This document shows positions 18,430 to 27,156 of a stretch of 64,000 nt of DNA, in pieces. Origin of the DNA: Photorhabdus laumondii subsp. laumondii. GTDB taxonomy: Bacteria; Pseudomonadota; Gammaproteobacteria; Enterobacterales; Enterobacteriaceae. The notes beneath the pieces were generated by a model, which saw only the letters and a program-made list of their open reading frames with translations, searched no databases and was not told the DNA's origin. Each line of letters opens with the position of its first letter. Within the stretch, counting starts at the first letter, position 1. The DNA lies in contig NZ_CP024901.1 of assembly GCF_003343245.1 (NCBI RefSeq), positions 4,588,001 to 4,652,000 on the forward strand, in the 5' to 3' direction. The position numbers were made by a program, and so were the translations under genes.

Positions 18430-19006
18430 TTCACACCTCTTTTTTAGGTAGTTTTGGAGGATTCAAAATTAGCTCTCCTACTATCACTGTCAACTTACAA
18501 ATACAGATGAGCGTCACCTATCTTTTATTTTCATAAGCTGGATTGTCGCTGTACACATCATCATATGCCGTTTCAACGAACAAACGCAGGCTATTGTACT
18601 GAGAAACTGCAAAACGTTTATCTCAATCCACAAGATAAATCTGTTTTTTTATAGTTAGGGTCTTTTCATTTCTATCACGCCAAAAGTTACCCGCAAGCGT
18701 ACCACTTTGCCAAGATCTCACTCCTCCCATAACATTAACACGGTTTAAGTTAAGTAAGATGACGGGTATAGTAATAGTTAATTAGCTAGAACTAGCCTTA
18801 ACTATTCATTAATTTTAAAGCGATTTTCAGGTTAATCGCTGACGTCAAAACAAAAAACATAAAATAATATAACATCTTAAAGTTAAAGCATTTTTTCTCA
18901 TCAGGATTACTGAGGATTTCCTGACAAGTTAATAACACCTCTACTGTCTTTATTCATCACCATTAATCCTAAAATAATCAAAACATTATGATGGAGGTAA
19001 CTGCAA
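18430..19006. other. Intergenic region with hairpin, upstream of the LysRS-ALDH gene
   Basis: 577 bp between divergent genes. 18756-18770 matches only the right tip of an ERIC (aagatgacgggtata). 18773-18806 is a nearly perfect stem: AATAGTTAA / TTAACTATT outside, GCTAG/CTAGC inside, AA loop. The 200 nt after it are an AT-rich leader ending in a strong GGAGGT site before ATG 19007. No gene is seen. Confidence 0.55.
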
Positions 19007-21913
19007 ATGAAATGGTATGTCAAGGAAGCCCTCGCAATTAATCAGGCTATACCCTACGAGGAATCAATCAATATCGAAGCGGGTTTCGGACCTACAGGGC
19101 TGCCACACATAGGAACCCTTTGTGAAATCCTCCGAGCCAATCTCATCAAAACCGAATTGGAGAAAGCAGGTAGAACAGTTAATTTTTATCTCATTTCAGA
19201 TGATTTGGACCCTTTCAGAAAAGTGCCTTTGAATATTCCAAATGCTGAACAATTAACGCCTTATCTAGGCCAACCGATAAGCAAGGTGCCAGACCCTTTC
19301 GGAAATTTCACGTCATTCTCTGAAATGGCGGAGTATCAACTTATGAAGCTCGCCACAGAATACGAAATAGAGTGTCAGCTAGTCAGAAACTCTTTAGCCT
19401 ATCAAAATGGCGATTACAATGACGAAATCAAACTATTCCTACAAAATTTTTTAGTGCTAAACCAAATATGCAAGGAATCTACCGGATCTTTAAGACAAAG
19501 AACCTACAGTATGATCATGCCCATTTCTGAAAGAACGGGTGCCGTACTTGAACATATTATCGTTACAGACGTGAACCCTGCATCAGGCGAAATAACCTAT
19601 TACATACCTGGAGATGAAGTCATTAATAAACCCGGTTATGAATATGGCGTAGAAATTCGGGAATTCTATAAAAATGAAATATTGGACCAAGAGCAAACTA
19701 TTTCGGTACTAAACGGTAAATCTAAACTTCAGTGGAAAGCCGACTGGGGTATGCGCCTCCTTGCCAGAAACATTCATTTTGAAATGCATGGTGAAGATTT
19801 GCTGGCTTCTGCCGATGTTGCTCGCCAGATCGCGGGAGCATTAGACCGGCCAATTCCACGTTTTTACAAATATGGGCTTTTCCTTGATGATTCAGGTAAA
19901 AAAATATCAAAATCGAAAGGAAATAGTTTCTCTTTAGATGATATTCGCCATCTGCTCACACGAGACGCAATTCGCACTTACCTCTCAAAAGAGCCACAGA
20001 GATCGTCTAAATTTTATGTCGCGCTGGCACCACATCTCAATGATCAAGTTAATATTTCGCAAAAAGATGGAAAAAGACTATCTTTTTCGAAGATAGCAAG
20101 AATATTACACGCATCAAAACCAGCAAGTAAACTCGCGGCTGAAAATTTTCTAAATCGCTATAAAAAACCGGGAGAATCCATTTCAGATCAGGAATTGGAA
20201 ATAAGTTATCATTATTATATCAGGACATGTGAAAATGAAAATCAAGGGTTACAAAACATTAAAGAAGAAAAATATTTCTCAGCCATTGCCAACTCAATAA
20301 ATTCAGGAGAAATATCCACTAAAGATCAACTTTTCCAACATATAATCACTACATATGAAGACCATTTTTCAGATGATAAATCATCCCAAATATGGCCTCT
20401 GCTCTACCGAGGGTTATTTGGTGATACCAAAGGCCCACGAATTAAAACATGGTTAGATTTAAATTGCATGCAGCATATTTTAACCCATTTTAGCCATCCA
20501 TATAAAAACCCACATAAAACCCCATATAAAAACCCATCCCAAAAAAATGAGGAAAATATCGTTAACAACGAAATTAACAAATCTCAAAAAGAGAGATTAC
20601 TAAAAAATAGCATTGAGGAGAACAAAACATATATGACTAAGTTATACAGTAAAATTAATTTCACCGAAATCAGGAAAAAATGTGATGAACTTTCTTCCGC
20701 TTTACAGAAGAATAGTGAGGCGTTAGTCGAAGCACTCTCTGGCTATCAATGTAAAAACGTCACCGAAGATGAAATTCTCCGTTCAATAGATGTCTTGAAT
20801 AATATTGAGAACAACAGAGAATATTTCAAAAAGAAAATTTATGGTGTGACATCATTTCTCCCGCTTAACCAACCCATTTACGCTTCTGTATGTTTTGGTT
20901 TTATCCCTTCACTTATGGCAGAAAACGTGTGCATACGCCCGCCGACAGCAATGCATACACATTACAAAAAATTTGAGGCGGTTATTAATTTATCCGAATT
21001 TTCTCCAACATTATCTATTTCTTATGAAGATAAAGAGTTATTTTTAAGTCAACGCGTAAAAATAACTGATGCAGTAATCTTTACGGGAACGCCAGAGAAT
21101 GCGCTCAAAGTACGTAAACATTTCAGAAAAAATACCTTATTTATTCTTAATGGCGCCGGTCATAATCCACTTATTATCTCAAAAGATGCAGATATTAATC
21201 TGGCTGTTGAAAGTGCAAAACGCGTTGTTCTTTACAATCAAGGGCAGGATTGTGCTGGTCCAAATGCCATATTAGTACACAATGATATATACGATTTATT
21301 CAAGCAACGATTAATCTCTGATTTGCAGAATATTGAGGATAGAGTTGGTCCTTATAGTGACTATAAAAATATAGTCGGTCCCAATAGCGATATTGATCAC
21401 AGCATAAAAATTGCTTCATTATTTAAAGTCAATAGACCCTATTGCACCTATGGAGGAGAAGTTAATCCCATCAATGGCATGATAAAACCAACGGTTTTCG
21501 AGAAAGAATTATCATTAGGTGGCAATTATAAAGAATTTTTTGCCCCTGTGTTCTTCTTACAAAGATATTATCAGGATCAAGATTTAATCCATTATTTTTC
21601 CGATCCTTTGTATTCTGCTAATGCTATGTATATATCTTTGTTTGGTACCAGTGACTATATCCATCATCAACTCAGCGAACGCCTTCACTTACCCGATAGT
21701 ATTCTGAGTAATACTGATTTACATCGGGAAGAACACGGTTACCTTCCCTATGGTGGTCAAGGGCCGGCGGCTTCATGCCTTTGGTACGAAGGTAATAGGA
21801 TTAATGGCAGTACGTTGCCACAGCGTGATATATACCATTATTTAATTGAACCCTTTGATACCCCTCCCACGCCAAAGAGTGAAAAACGCCACTGCGTTCA
21901 AGCGGGAATTTAA
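19007..21913 (+). CDS. Fusion: class I lysyl-tRNA synthetase-like plus aldehyde dehydrogenase-like
   Basis: 968 residues. Residues 1-495 follow class I LysRS from end to end: HIGH-type motif GLPHIGTLCE (34-37 HIGT), QWKADWGMRLLARNIHFEMH, KMSKS-type KKISKSKGN (299-303) and the C-terminal block LLYRGLFGDTKGPRI. Residues 495-540 are a Lys/Asn-rich linker. Residues 543-950 follow the aldehyde dehydrogenase fold: FTGTPENAL, NQGQDCAGPNAILV (C749), EFFAPV (843-848), PYGGQG. The general-base Glu (LELGG) is replaced by N715 (LNGAGHN), as in acylating or reducing members. Gammaproteobacteria normally use class II LysS, so this is not the housekeeping enzyme. GGAGGT precedes ATG 19007. A second GAGGAG followed by ATG 20633 could give the ALDH part alone. 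Function unknown. Confidence 0.85.
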   Translation: MKWYVKEALAINQAIPYEESINIEAGFGPTGLPHIGTLCEILRANLIKTELEKAGRTVNFYLISDDLDPFRKVPLNIPNAEQLTPYLGQPISKVPDPFGNFTSFSEMAEYQLMKLATEYEIECQLVRNSLAYQNGDYNDEIKLFLQNFLVLNQICKESTGSLRQRTYSMIMPISERTGAVLEHIIVTDVNPASGEITYYIPGDEVINKPGYEYGVEIREFYKNEILDQEQTISVLNGKSKLQWKADWGMRLLARNIHFEMHGEDLLASADVARQIAGALDRPIPRFYKYGLFLDDSGKKISKSKGNSFSLDDIRHLLTRDAIRTYLSKEPQRSSKFYVALAPHLNDQVNISQKDGKRLSFSKIARILHASKPASKLAAENFLNRYKKPGESISDQELEISYHYYIRTCENENQGLQNIKEEKYFSAIANSINSGEISTKDQLFQHIITTYEDHFSDDKSSQIWPLLYRGLFGDTKGPRIKTWLDLNCMQHILTHFSHPYKNPHKTPYKNPSQKNEENIVNNEINKSQKERLLKNSIEENKTYMTKLYSKINFTEIRKKCDELSSALQKNSEALVEALSGYQCKNVTEDEILRSIDVLNNIENNREYFKKKIYGVTSFLPLNQPIYASVCFGFIPSLMAENVCIRPPTAMHTHYKKFEAVINLSEFSPTLSISYEDKELFLSQRVKITDAVIFTGTPENALKVRKHFRKNTLFILNGAGHNPLIISKDADINLAVESAKRVVLYNQGQDCAGPNAILVHNDIYDLFKQRLISDLQNIEDRVGPYSDYKNIVGPNSDIDHSIKIASLFKVNRPYCTYGGEVNPINGMIKPTVFEKELSLGGNYKEFFAPVFFLQRYYQDQDLIHYFSDPLYSANAMYISLFGTSDYIHHQLSERLHLPDSILSNTDLHREEHGYLPYGGQGPAASCLWYEGNRINGSTLPQRDIYHYLIEPFDTPPTPKSEKRHCVQAGI

Positions 21914-22118
21914 ACTACTCCGGTGAGTCCTCACTTCAACGGATGACCTGACCGCGCCGTACTTCCACAAATAAGCACGGCGTGTCTCAGCGTTCAATAA
22001 AAATCATCAATCAGGATAATTGACACAAGATACTAGGGCTTATCCCTGTGATTCGCTATCATGCTACCTTATGTTGGTCATGCTCCCGATTCATTGAGCA
22101 AAAATATGGGGTAATTTT

Positions 22119-23030
22119 ATGTTGTGGTTCAAAAATTTAATGATTTACCGTTTAAACCGAGAAACTTCACTTTCTGCGGATGAACTGGAAAAACAATTGA
22201 GTCCGTTAGCATTCACCCCATGTGGTAGTCAAGATATGGCGAAAACAGGTTGGGTGCCACCAATGGGTTCACACAGTGACGCCTTCACCCATGTCGCGAA
22301 TAATCAAATTCTGATTTGCGCCCGTAAAGAAGAAAAGATGTTACCTTCACCGGTTATCAAACAAGCACTACAAGCAAAAATTGAAAAACTGGAAGGAGAA
22401 CAGCATCGCAAACTTAAAAAAACAGAGAAAGACTCTCTAAAAGATGAAATATTGCATACCCTGCTACCACGGGCATTTAGCCGATTCAGCCAAACTTATA
22501 TTTGGATCGATATCGCCAATAATCTGATCGTTATTGATGCTGCTAGTGCTAAACGGGCCGAAGATAATTTAGCATTATTGAGAAAAAGTCTCGGTTCTCT
22601 ACCTGTAGTTCCCCTGACATTTAAAAACCCAATAGAATTAACCCTGACCGAATGGGTACGTTCCGGTGCTCTGCCAACAGGTTTTGCTTTAATGGATGAA
22701 GCTGAATTAAAAGCTATTCTGGAAGAAGGTGGCGTGATCCGTTGTAAAAAACAAGATTTAGTTTCTGATGAAATCGCTACTCATATAGAAGCTGGCAAAT
22801 GTGTCACTAAACTGGCGCTTGATTGGGAAGAACGTATTCAATTTATGTTGTCAGATGATGGTACTTTCAAGCGCATAAAATTCAGTGATACTCTGCGTGA
22901 ACAAAATGATGACATTGATCGAGAAGATTTTGCCCAACGGTTTGATGCTGACTTTATTCTAATGACCGGTGAATTAAGTGCGCTGATTAACAGCACCATT
23001 GAAGCACTAGGTGGCGAAGCAGAAAAATAA
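22119..23030 (+). CDS. rdgC: Recombination-associated protein RdgC
   Basis: 303 residues, matching E. coli RdgC throughout (start [24 protein letters not shown], conserved C-terminus ending in a short acidic tail). It forms a ring dimer on double-stranded DNA and limits RecA activity. The normal start is used. In E. coli it is close to sbcC; here accessory DNA lies between them. Confidence 0.96.
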   Translation: MLWFKNLMIYRLNRETSLSADELEKQLSPLAFTPCGSQDMAKTGWVPPMGSHSDAFTHVANNQILICARKEEKMLPSPVIKQALQAKIEKLEGEQHRKLKKTEKDSLKDEILHTLLPRAFSRFSQTYIWIDIANNLIVIDAASAKRAEDNLALLRKSLGSLPVVPLTFKNPIELTLTEWVRSGALPTGFALMDEAELKAILEEGGVIRCKKQDLVSDEIATHIEAGKCVTKLALDWEERIQFMLSDDGTFKRIKFSDTLREQNDDIDREDFAQRFDADFILMTGELSALINSTIEALGGEAEK

Positions 23031-23050
23031 CCTCAACCTTTAATGCTATT

Positions 23051-23086
23051 TGCCGCTTTGAACTATTTTTCAAAGTGGCATTATTA
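23051..23086 (+). terminator. Probable terminator of rdgC
   Basis: Long stem tgccgctttga / tcaaagtggca with a short T-rich loop, followed by a T-rich tail (ttattatctctttttc). Confidence 0.7.
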
Positions 23087-23103
23087 TCTCTTTTTCAACC
23101 TTA

Positions 23104-23168
23104 TATACCCTATGGATTTCAAGATGCATCGCAATGGCAAGGGAGCAACTTGAAAGATAACGGGTATA
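23104..23168 (+). repeat. Internally deleted ERIC (65 bp)
   Basis: The left 45 bp and right 20 bp of an ERIC are joined, with the centre lost. Both terminal tataccc/gggtata tips are intact. It is an open frame continuous with the downstream Fic gene. Confidence 0.88.
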
Positions 23169-23269
23169 TTGCTCTTTCCCCCTTACTGGCGATAATATCA
23201 ACCTATTTCAGTGCCAATGATAACGTTAAAGCTAGTCACGATAATCCCATTAATCCAATTAGGTATTCA

Positions 23270-24310
23270 ATGAATTCAGCTACAAAAGGCTACCAACCTC
23301 CTTTCTCAATTACAGCTAAAATGATCCAATTAGTTGCTGAAATCAGTGAGAACATCGGGCGGTTAAGCACAGAACAGGAACAAATAAAAGCCCTGCGATT
23401 GAGGCGTATCAATCGGATACGCACAATTCACGGTTCACTGGCAATTGAAGGTAACTTACTTGATGCAAGCCAAATCACAGCCATTATTGAAGGAAAGCGA
23501 GTTATTGCACCGATCAGTGAAATACAAGAAGCGCGTAACGCTATCTTGGCTTATGAAAAGCTTAACCATTGGCATTTCACATCAGAGCAAAACTTACTGG
23601 AAGCCCATTATGTTCTGATGAAGGGATTGCTAGATAATGCCGGCAGTTATCGACACAGCGGCGTCGGTGTAATGGATGGAGAAAAAGTCATTCACATGGC
23701 TCCACAGGCAAACCGGATTCCAAAGCTGATGGGTGACCTTTTTCACTGGTTAGACTCTACTGATATTCATCCGCTTATTGCCAGTTGCATTTTCCATTAT
23801 GAATTTGAATTTATTCATCCATTTGCCGATGGAAACGGCAGAATGGGCCGGTTATGGCAAACATTAATCTTAAACCACTGGAACCCTTTATTTGAATTTA
23901 TTCCCGTTGAAAGCCTGGTTTATGAACATCAAGCTCATTACTATCAGGCAATTAATCTCAGTAGCCAACTTGTTGATTGTGCACCGTTTATTGAGTTTAT
24001 GCTGCACATGATCCGTGATGCAATTCTGACATCCACCCATCAGGCTACCCATCAGGCTACCCATCAGGCTACCCATCAGGCTACCCAACAAGTTAAACAA
24101 CTCATTATGGTATTGAAAGGGGAAATGAACCGTGGGCAACTGCAATCAGCACTTGGATTAAAAGATCGTAATTCATTCCGTCTGCGCTATTTGCAACCCG
24201 CTTTGGCAGAAGGATTAATTGAAATGAGCCATCCAGAAAAACCGAGCAGTCCATTACAGCGCTATCGTTTGACGGAAAAAGGGGTAAATTTAAAAAATCA
24301 CCACAAATAG
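23270..24310 (+). CDS. Fic family protein (class II, AMPylator type)
   Basis: 346 residues from ATG 23270. The class II inhibitory helix motif (S/T-x-x-x-E-G/N) is present as GSLAIEGN. The catalytic Fic motif is complete: IHPFADGNGRMGR, so AMP transfer from ATP to a hydroxyl residue of a target is expected. The C-terminus is a winged-helix domain (QLIMVLKGEMNRGQLQSALG onward). Between them is a short THQA repeat (four 12-bp units). The frame stays open upstream to 23075 through a 65-bp ERIC, but those residues are ERIC-derived and the Fic homology begins at about 23285, so the later ATG was chosen. Target unknown; such proteins are often autoregulated housekeeping or toxin-like enzymes. Confidence 0.88.
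   Translation: MNSATKGYQPPFSITAKMIQLVAEISENIGRLSTEQEQIKALRLRRINRIRTIHGSLAIEGNLLDASQITAIIEGKRVIAPISEIQEARNAILAYEKLNHWHFTSEQNLLEAHYVLMKGLLDNAGSYRHSGVGVMDGEKVIHMAPQANRIPKLMGDLFHWLDSTDIHPLIASCIFHYEFEFIHPFADGNGRMGRLWQTLILNHWNPLFEFIPVESLVYEHQAHYYQAINLSSQLVDCAPFIEFMLHMIRDAILTSTHQATHQATHQATHQATQQVKQLIMVLKGEMNRGQLQSALGLKDRNSFRLRYLQPALAEGLIEMSHPEKPSSPLQRYRLTEKGVNLKNHHK
24035..24082. repeat. 12-bp coding tandem repeat, 4 perfect copies
   Basis: Four perfect copies of ACCCATCAGGCT in frame in the fic gene, encoding repeated THQA between the catalytic domain and the winged helix. Changes in copy number would not shift the frame. Confidence 0.95.
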
Positions 24311-24462
24311 TGAAAAGTAACCAATTCCTGCCTTATCAGGGGCTTCGATAAGAACCCGCTAAAAAACTGGACTATAATATCTGATTAAATATCAATATAT
24401 TAACAAAACAATTCAACCACGCCAGCGAAATACTCACTCCTTTCACTATTTTGAAAAACTCA

Positions 24463-24533
24463 TTAAGTGGACATGAACACCATAATTATAGTGCTTTAAT
24501 GTCCACTTAAAATAACTATAATCAAGTGAACAT
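24463..24533. promoter_or_regulatory. Probable AbiEi operator
   Basis: A perfect 12-bp inverted repeat, TTAAGTGGACAT (24463-24474) and ATGTCCACTTAA (24499-24510), is followed by a third half-site AAGTGAACAT (24524-24533) in the same orientation as the first. It lies directly upstream of abiEi. AbiEi proteins are known to repress their own operon by binding inverted repeats. Confidence 0.72.
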
Positions 24534-24555
24534 TAAAACTACAAATACATACCCT

Positions 24556-25095
24556 ATGGATAGATCTACTGCACTTAAACGTTTTATTGACTGGGACAAA
24601 AAAGGGCGATACGTCTTCACCCTTGCCGATCTCAGAAAAATCTTTCCCGAAGATAGCCCCAAAACACGCCAAGCGGGCTTAAATCGTCTGGTTAAAGAAT
24701 CGATGCTTTCACGACCTGTACGCGGTGTTTATCTGTTTAATTTTGCTCATAATCGCGATAGTTACGCTATTGAACATATTGCCAAAGCTCTACGACGTGG
24801 TGAGTACAATTACGTTAGCCTTGAATCAGCATTGAGTGAATATGGCGTTATTTCACAGATCCTGATCGATAGGCTCACCGTGATGACAACAGGCCGGAAA
24901 GGTCTTTATCACACTCCACTGGGTACTATTGAATTCACTCATACCAAACGCCAACAAGAAGATATCTTAGCGAGTATCACGCAAGCAAACCGCCCTTTGA
25001 GACTCGCCAAACTTGAATGTGCACTACGTGATTTAAAGCGCGTTGGTCGCAACACCCATTTAGTGAATAAACAGGAGATTACACATGGTCAATAA
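24556..25095 (+). CDS. AbiEi-type antitoxin / transcriptional regulator
   Basis: 179 residues from ATG 24556. N-terminal winged-helix domain (FTLADLRKIFPEDSPKTRQA, LSRPVRGVYLF), then the AbiEi C-terminal domain (YNYVSLESALSEYGVISQIL, LGTIEFTHTKRQ). This is the antitoxin of type IV AbiE systems. The frame is open ten codons further up, but those codons start inside the operator half-site, so ATG 24556 is preferred; no clear ribosome binding site is visible for either. It overlaps the toxin gene by 11 bp, which indicates translational coupling. Confidence 0.85.
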   Translation: MDRSTALKRFIDWDKKGRYVFTLADLRKIFPEDSPKTRQAGLNRLVKESMLSRPVRGVYLFNFAHNRDSYAIEHIAKALRRGEYNYVSLESALSEYGVISQILIDRLTVMTTGRKGLYHTPLGTIEFTHTKRQQEDILASITQANRPLRLAKLECALRDLKRVGRNTHLVNKQEITHGQ

Positions 25096-26005
25096 AGCAA
25101 ATTTCGCCCAACTTATAGAGTTAGCAATGCAGGTACCAGGACGTTCCCATATGCGACCGGTTATTGAGAAGGAACTGTTGCATTACGATATTCTTTATTG
25201 CCTTGATACTAATGGATTACTTGATCAACTCACTTTCCAAGGAGGAACCTCTCTGCGCTTGTGTCACGGAGCTCCACGTTTTAGCGAAGATCTGGACTTT
25301 TCCGGTGGTGTTAACTTTAATCGTAATCAATTACAAGCCATGAAAAAATGTTTGGAACATTACATTGGCAAACGTTACGGTTTTGAAGTTTCAGTTAAAG
25401 AACCAGCCGATTTAAGAAACGAGCCTGAATATGCTGGCCTTAATATAGATAAGTGGCAGGTCTCAATTGTCACCGCGCCTGAGCGCAAAGATCTCCCCAA
25501 ACAGAGAATCAAAATTGAAATTGCCAATATCCCTTCTTATTCACAGGAACCGAAGGCATTAATGACCAACTACAATTTTCTACCTGATGGCTACGCCGAT
25601 ACGCTGGTATTAACCAAATCATTGGATGAAGTCATGGCGGATAAACTGGTTTCTCTGGTCAATACACAACACTATGTACGGCACCGAGATATCTGGGATT
25701 TACGCTGGTTAAAACAGAAAGGAGCTACCCTGCGTATGGATTGGGTTAATAACAAGATTATAGATTATCGGATTAGTGGCTATTCAGACAAATTAGCCAA
25801 TATTCTGACACGCTTGCCTGCAATTATTAAAGGTGATGCTTTCCGTAACGAAATGCAGCGCTTTATCCCACAGGATGTCCAGGAACGCACTCTGCACAAA
25901 GAAAAATTCTTTACATTTTTAACTACCGAAATCGCTGATATGCTACAACGGGTACAAAACTCACTAAACAGTTGCTCAACATCCGAGAATGAATTCAATA
26001 TGTAG
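25085..26005 (+). CDS. AbiEii-type nucleotidyltransferase toxin
   Basis: 306 residues of the AbiEii (DUF1814) family. The nucleotidyltransferase signature is clear: FQGGTSLRLCHGAPRFSEDL with DFSGG, followed by the conserved DEVMADKLVSLV and HRDIWDLRWL segments. AbiEii toxins transfer nucleotides and arrest growth, for example during phage infection. Its ATG is preceded by the GGAG of the upstream reading frame, with an 11-bp overlap. An ERIC begins 2 bp after its stop codon. Confidence 0.9.
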   Translation: MVNKANFAQLIELAMQVPGRSHMRPVIEKELLHYDILYCLDTNGLLDQLTFQGGTSLRLCHGAPRFSEDLDFSGGVNFNRNQLQAMKKCLEHYIGKRYGFEVSVKEPADLRNEPEYAGLNIDKWQVSIVTAPERKDLPKQRIKIEIANIPSYSQEPKALMTNYNFLPDGYADTLVLTKSLDEVMADKLVSLVNTQHYVRHRDIWDLRWLKQKGATLRMDWVNNKIIDYRISGYSDKLANILTRLPAIIKGDAFRNEMQRFIPQDVQERTLHKEKFFTFLTTEIADMLQRVQNSLNSCSTSENEFNM

Positions 26006-26006
26006 A

Positions 26007-26133
26007 TATACCCTATGGATTTCAAGATGGATCGCGGCGGCAGGGGAGCGAATCCCCGGGAGCATAGATAACGATGTGACCGGGGTGAGTGAGTGCAGCC
26101 AACAAAGAGGCAATTTGAAAGATAACGGGTATA
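26007..26133 (+). repeat. ERIC repeat, full length (127 bp)
   Basis: Complete copy starting one base after the abiEii stop codon, so it must form the 3' end of that transcript. Confidence 0.94.
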
Positions 26134-26225
26134 AACGAAAATATCACTAGGTGTTAGTTACTCGATATCGTAGAAACAGAGCAAATCTATTCATTTTGTA
26201 CAGATAATCCAAATCGGAGGCTTTC

Positions 26226-26657
26226 ATGGGAACACGTTATGAAACCGACGTGGTAGCTTGGGCTAATGAACAAGCAGCGTTACTACGCAGCGGTAAGCTG
26301 AGTCAGATAGATATAGAAAACATTGCCGAGGAGATAGAAGACGTGGGTAAAAGTGAAAAACGCGAGCTAGCAAGTCGGCTGGCCGTTCTACTGGCTCACC
26401 TTATGAAATGGCAATTTCAGCCAGGCCGTCGCGGCTCCAGTTGGCAAAGAACCATCAAAGAACAACGAAAATCTCTATCGCGACGTACTGATAAGACGCC
26501 AAGCCTTAAGGGATGTCTGGCAGATAAAGAGTGGTTAGACGACGCATGGTCTGATGCAGTTGCAATTGCTGCTAATGAAACCGGGCTGGATGTTTTTCCT
26601 GAATCCTGTATCTGGGATATAGAGCAGATTTTATCCCAAGGTTTTTATCCAGAATAA
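26226..26657 (+). CDS. DUF29 domain protein
   Basis: 143 residues of the DUF29 family: YETDVVAWANEQAALLRSGK at the N-terminus, IDIENIAEEIEDVGKSEKRE, LLAHLMKWQFQPGRRGSSW and WDIEQILSQGFYPE at the end. This is the full family length. The family is helical, common in accessory DNA of cyanobacteria and proteobacteria, and has no established function. GGAGG precedes ATG 26226. It is a single gene between two ERICs with its own terminator. Confidence 0.88.
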   Translation: MGTRYETDVVAWANEQAALLRSGKLSQIDIENIAEEIEDVGKSEKRELASRLAVLLAHLMKWQFQPGRRGSSWQRTIKEQRKSLSRRTDKTPSLKGCLADKEWLDDAWSDAVAIAANETGLDVFPESCIWDIEQILSQGFYPE

Positions 26658-26686
26658 TCTTACAAATTTATTGAATACACAAATTA

Positions 26687-26712
26687 TTAACGCTGGGTAA
26701 AACCAGCGTTAA
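26687..26712 (+). terminator. Hairpin after the DUF29 gene
   Basis: Perfect 10-bp stem ttaacgctgg/ccagcgttaa with a 6-nt loop, 30 bp after the stop. The tail is AT-rich rather than a pure T-run. Confidence 0.65.
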
Positions 26713-27027
26713 TAATATATCTCACTTTTATCCTCATTTATTATATGGCTTAATTCAATAAAATCATAATACATATAAGAATACCTATCATCTTATCAAT
26801 CACATAAGCGCCATTAAAAAAATATTATTTCCAAAAACCATCTAATTACATGAAATATAACCACCCATTAAACCATTAATAACAAACACCTATTTACTCC
26901 TAATCAACCTTATTTCAATAAATTATTCACCCTTATTAGACAGGCTATTATAAATAGCCTGAATAACTTTATTCTCCAATTATTAACAGAAAGATAAAAT
27001 AATCCATCCTAATATCTTCATTGCATA
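26713..27027. other. AT-rich intergenic DNA
   Basis: No gene is seen. A stem-loop at 26941-26961 (caggctatt/aatagcctg) may serve as a terminator for transcription arriving from the minus-strand glycosidase gene through the ERIC. Confidence 0.4.
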
Positions 27028-27154
27028 TATACCCTATGGATTTCAAGATGCATCGCGGCGGCAAGGGAGCGAATCCCCGGGAGCATAGATAACTATGTGA
27101 CCGGGGTGAGTGAGTGCAGCTAACAAAGAGGCAACTTGAAAGATGACGGGTATA
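27028..27154 (+). repeat. ERIC repeat, full length (127 bp)
   Basis: Complete copy. Its right end is 2 bp from the stop codon of the minus-strand glycosidase gene, so it forms that gene's 3' untranslated region. Confidence 0.94.
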
Positions 27155-27156
27155 AA

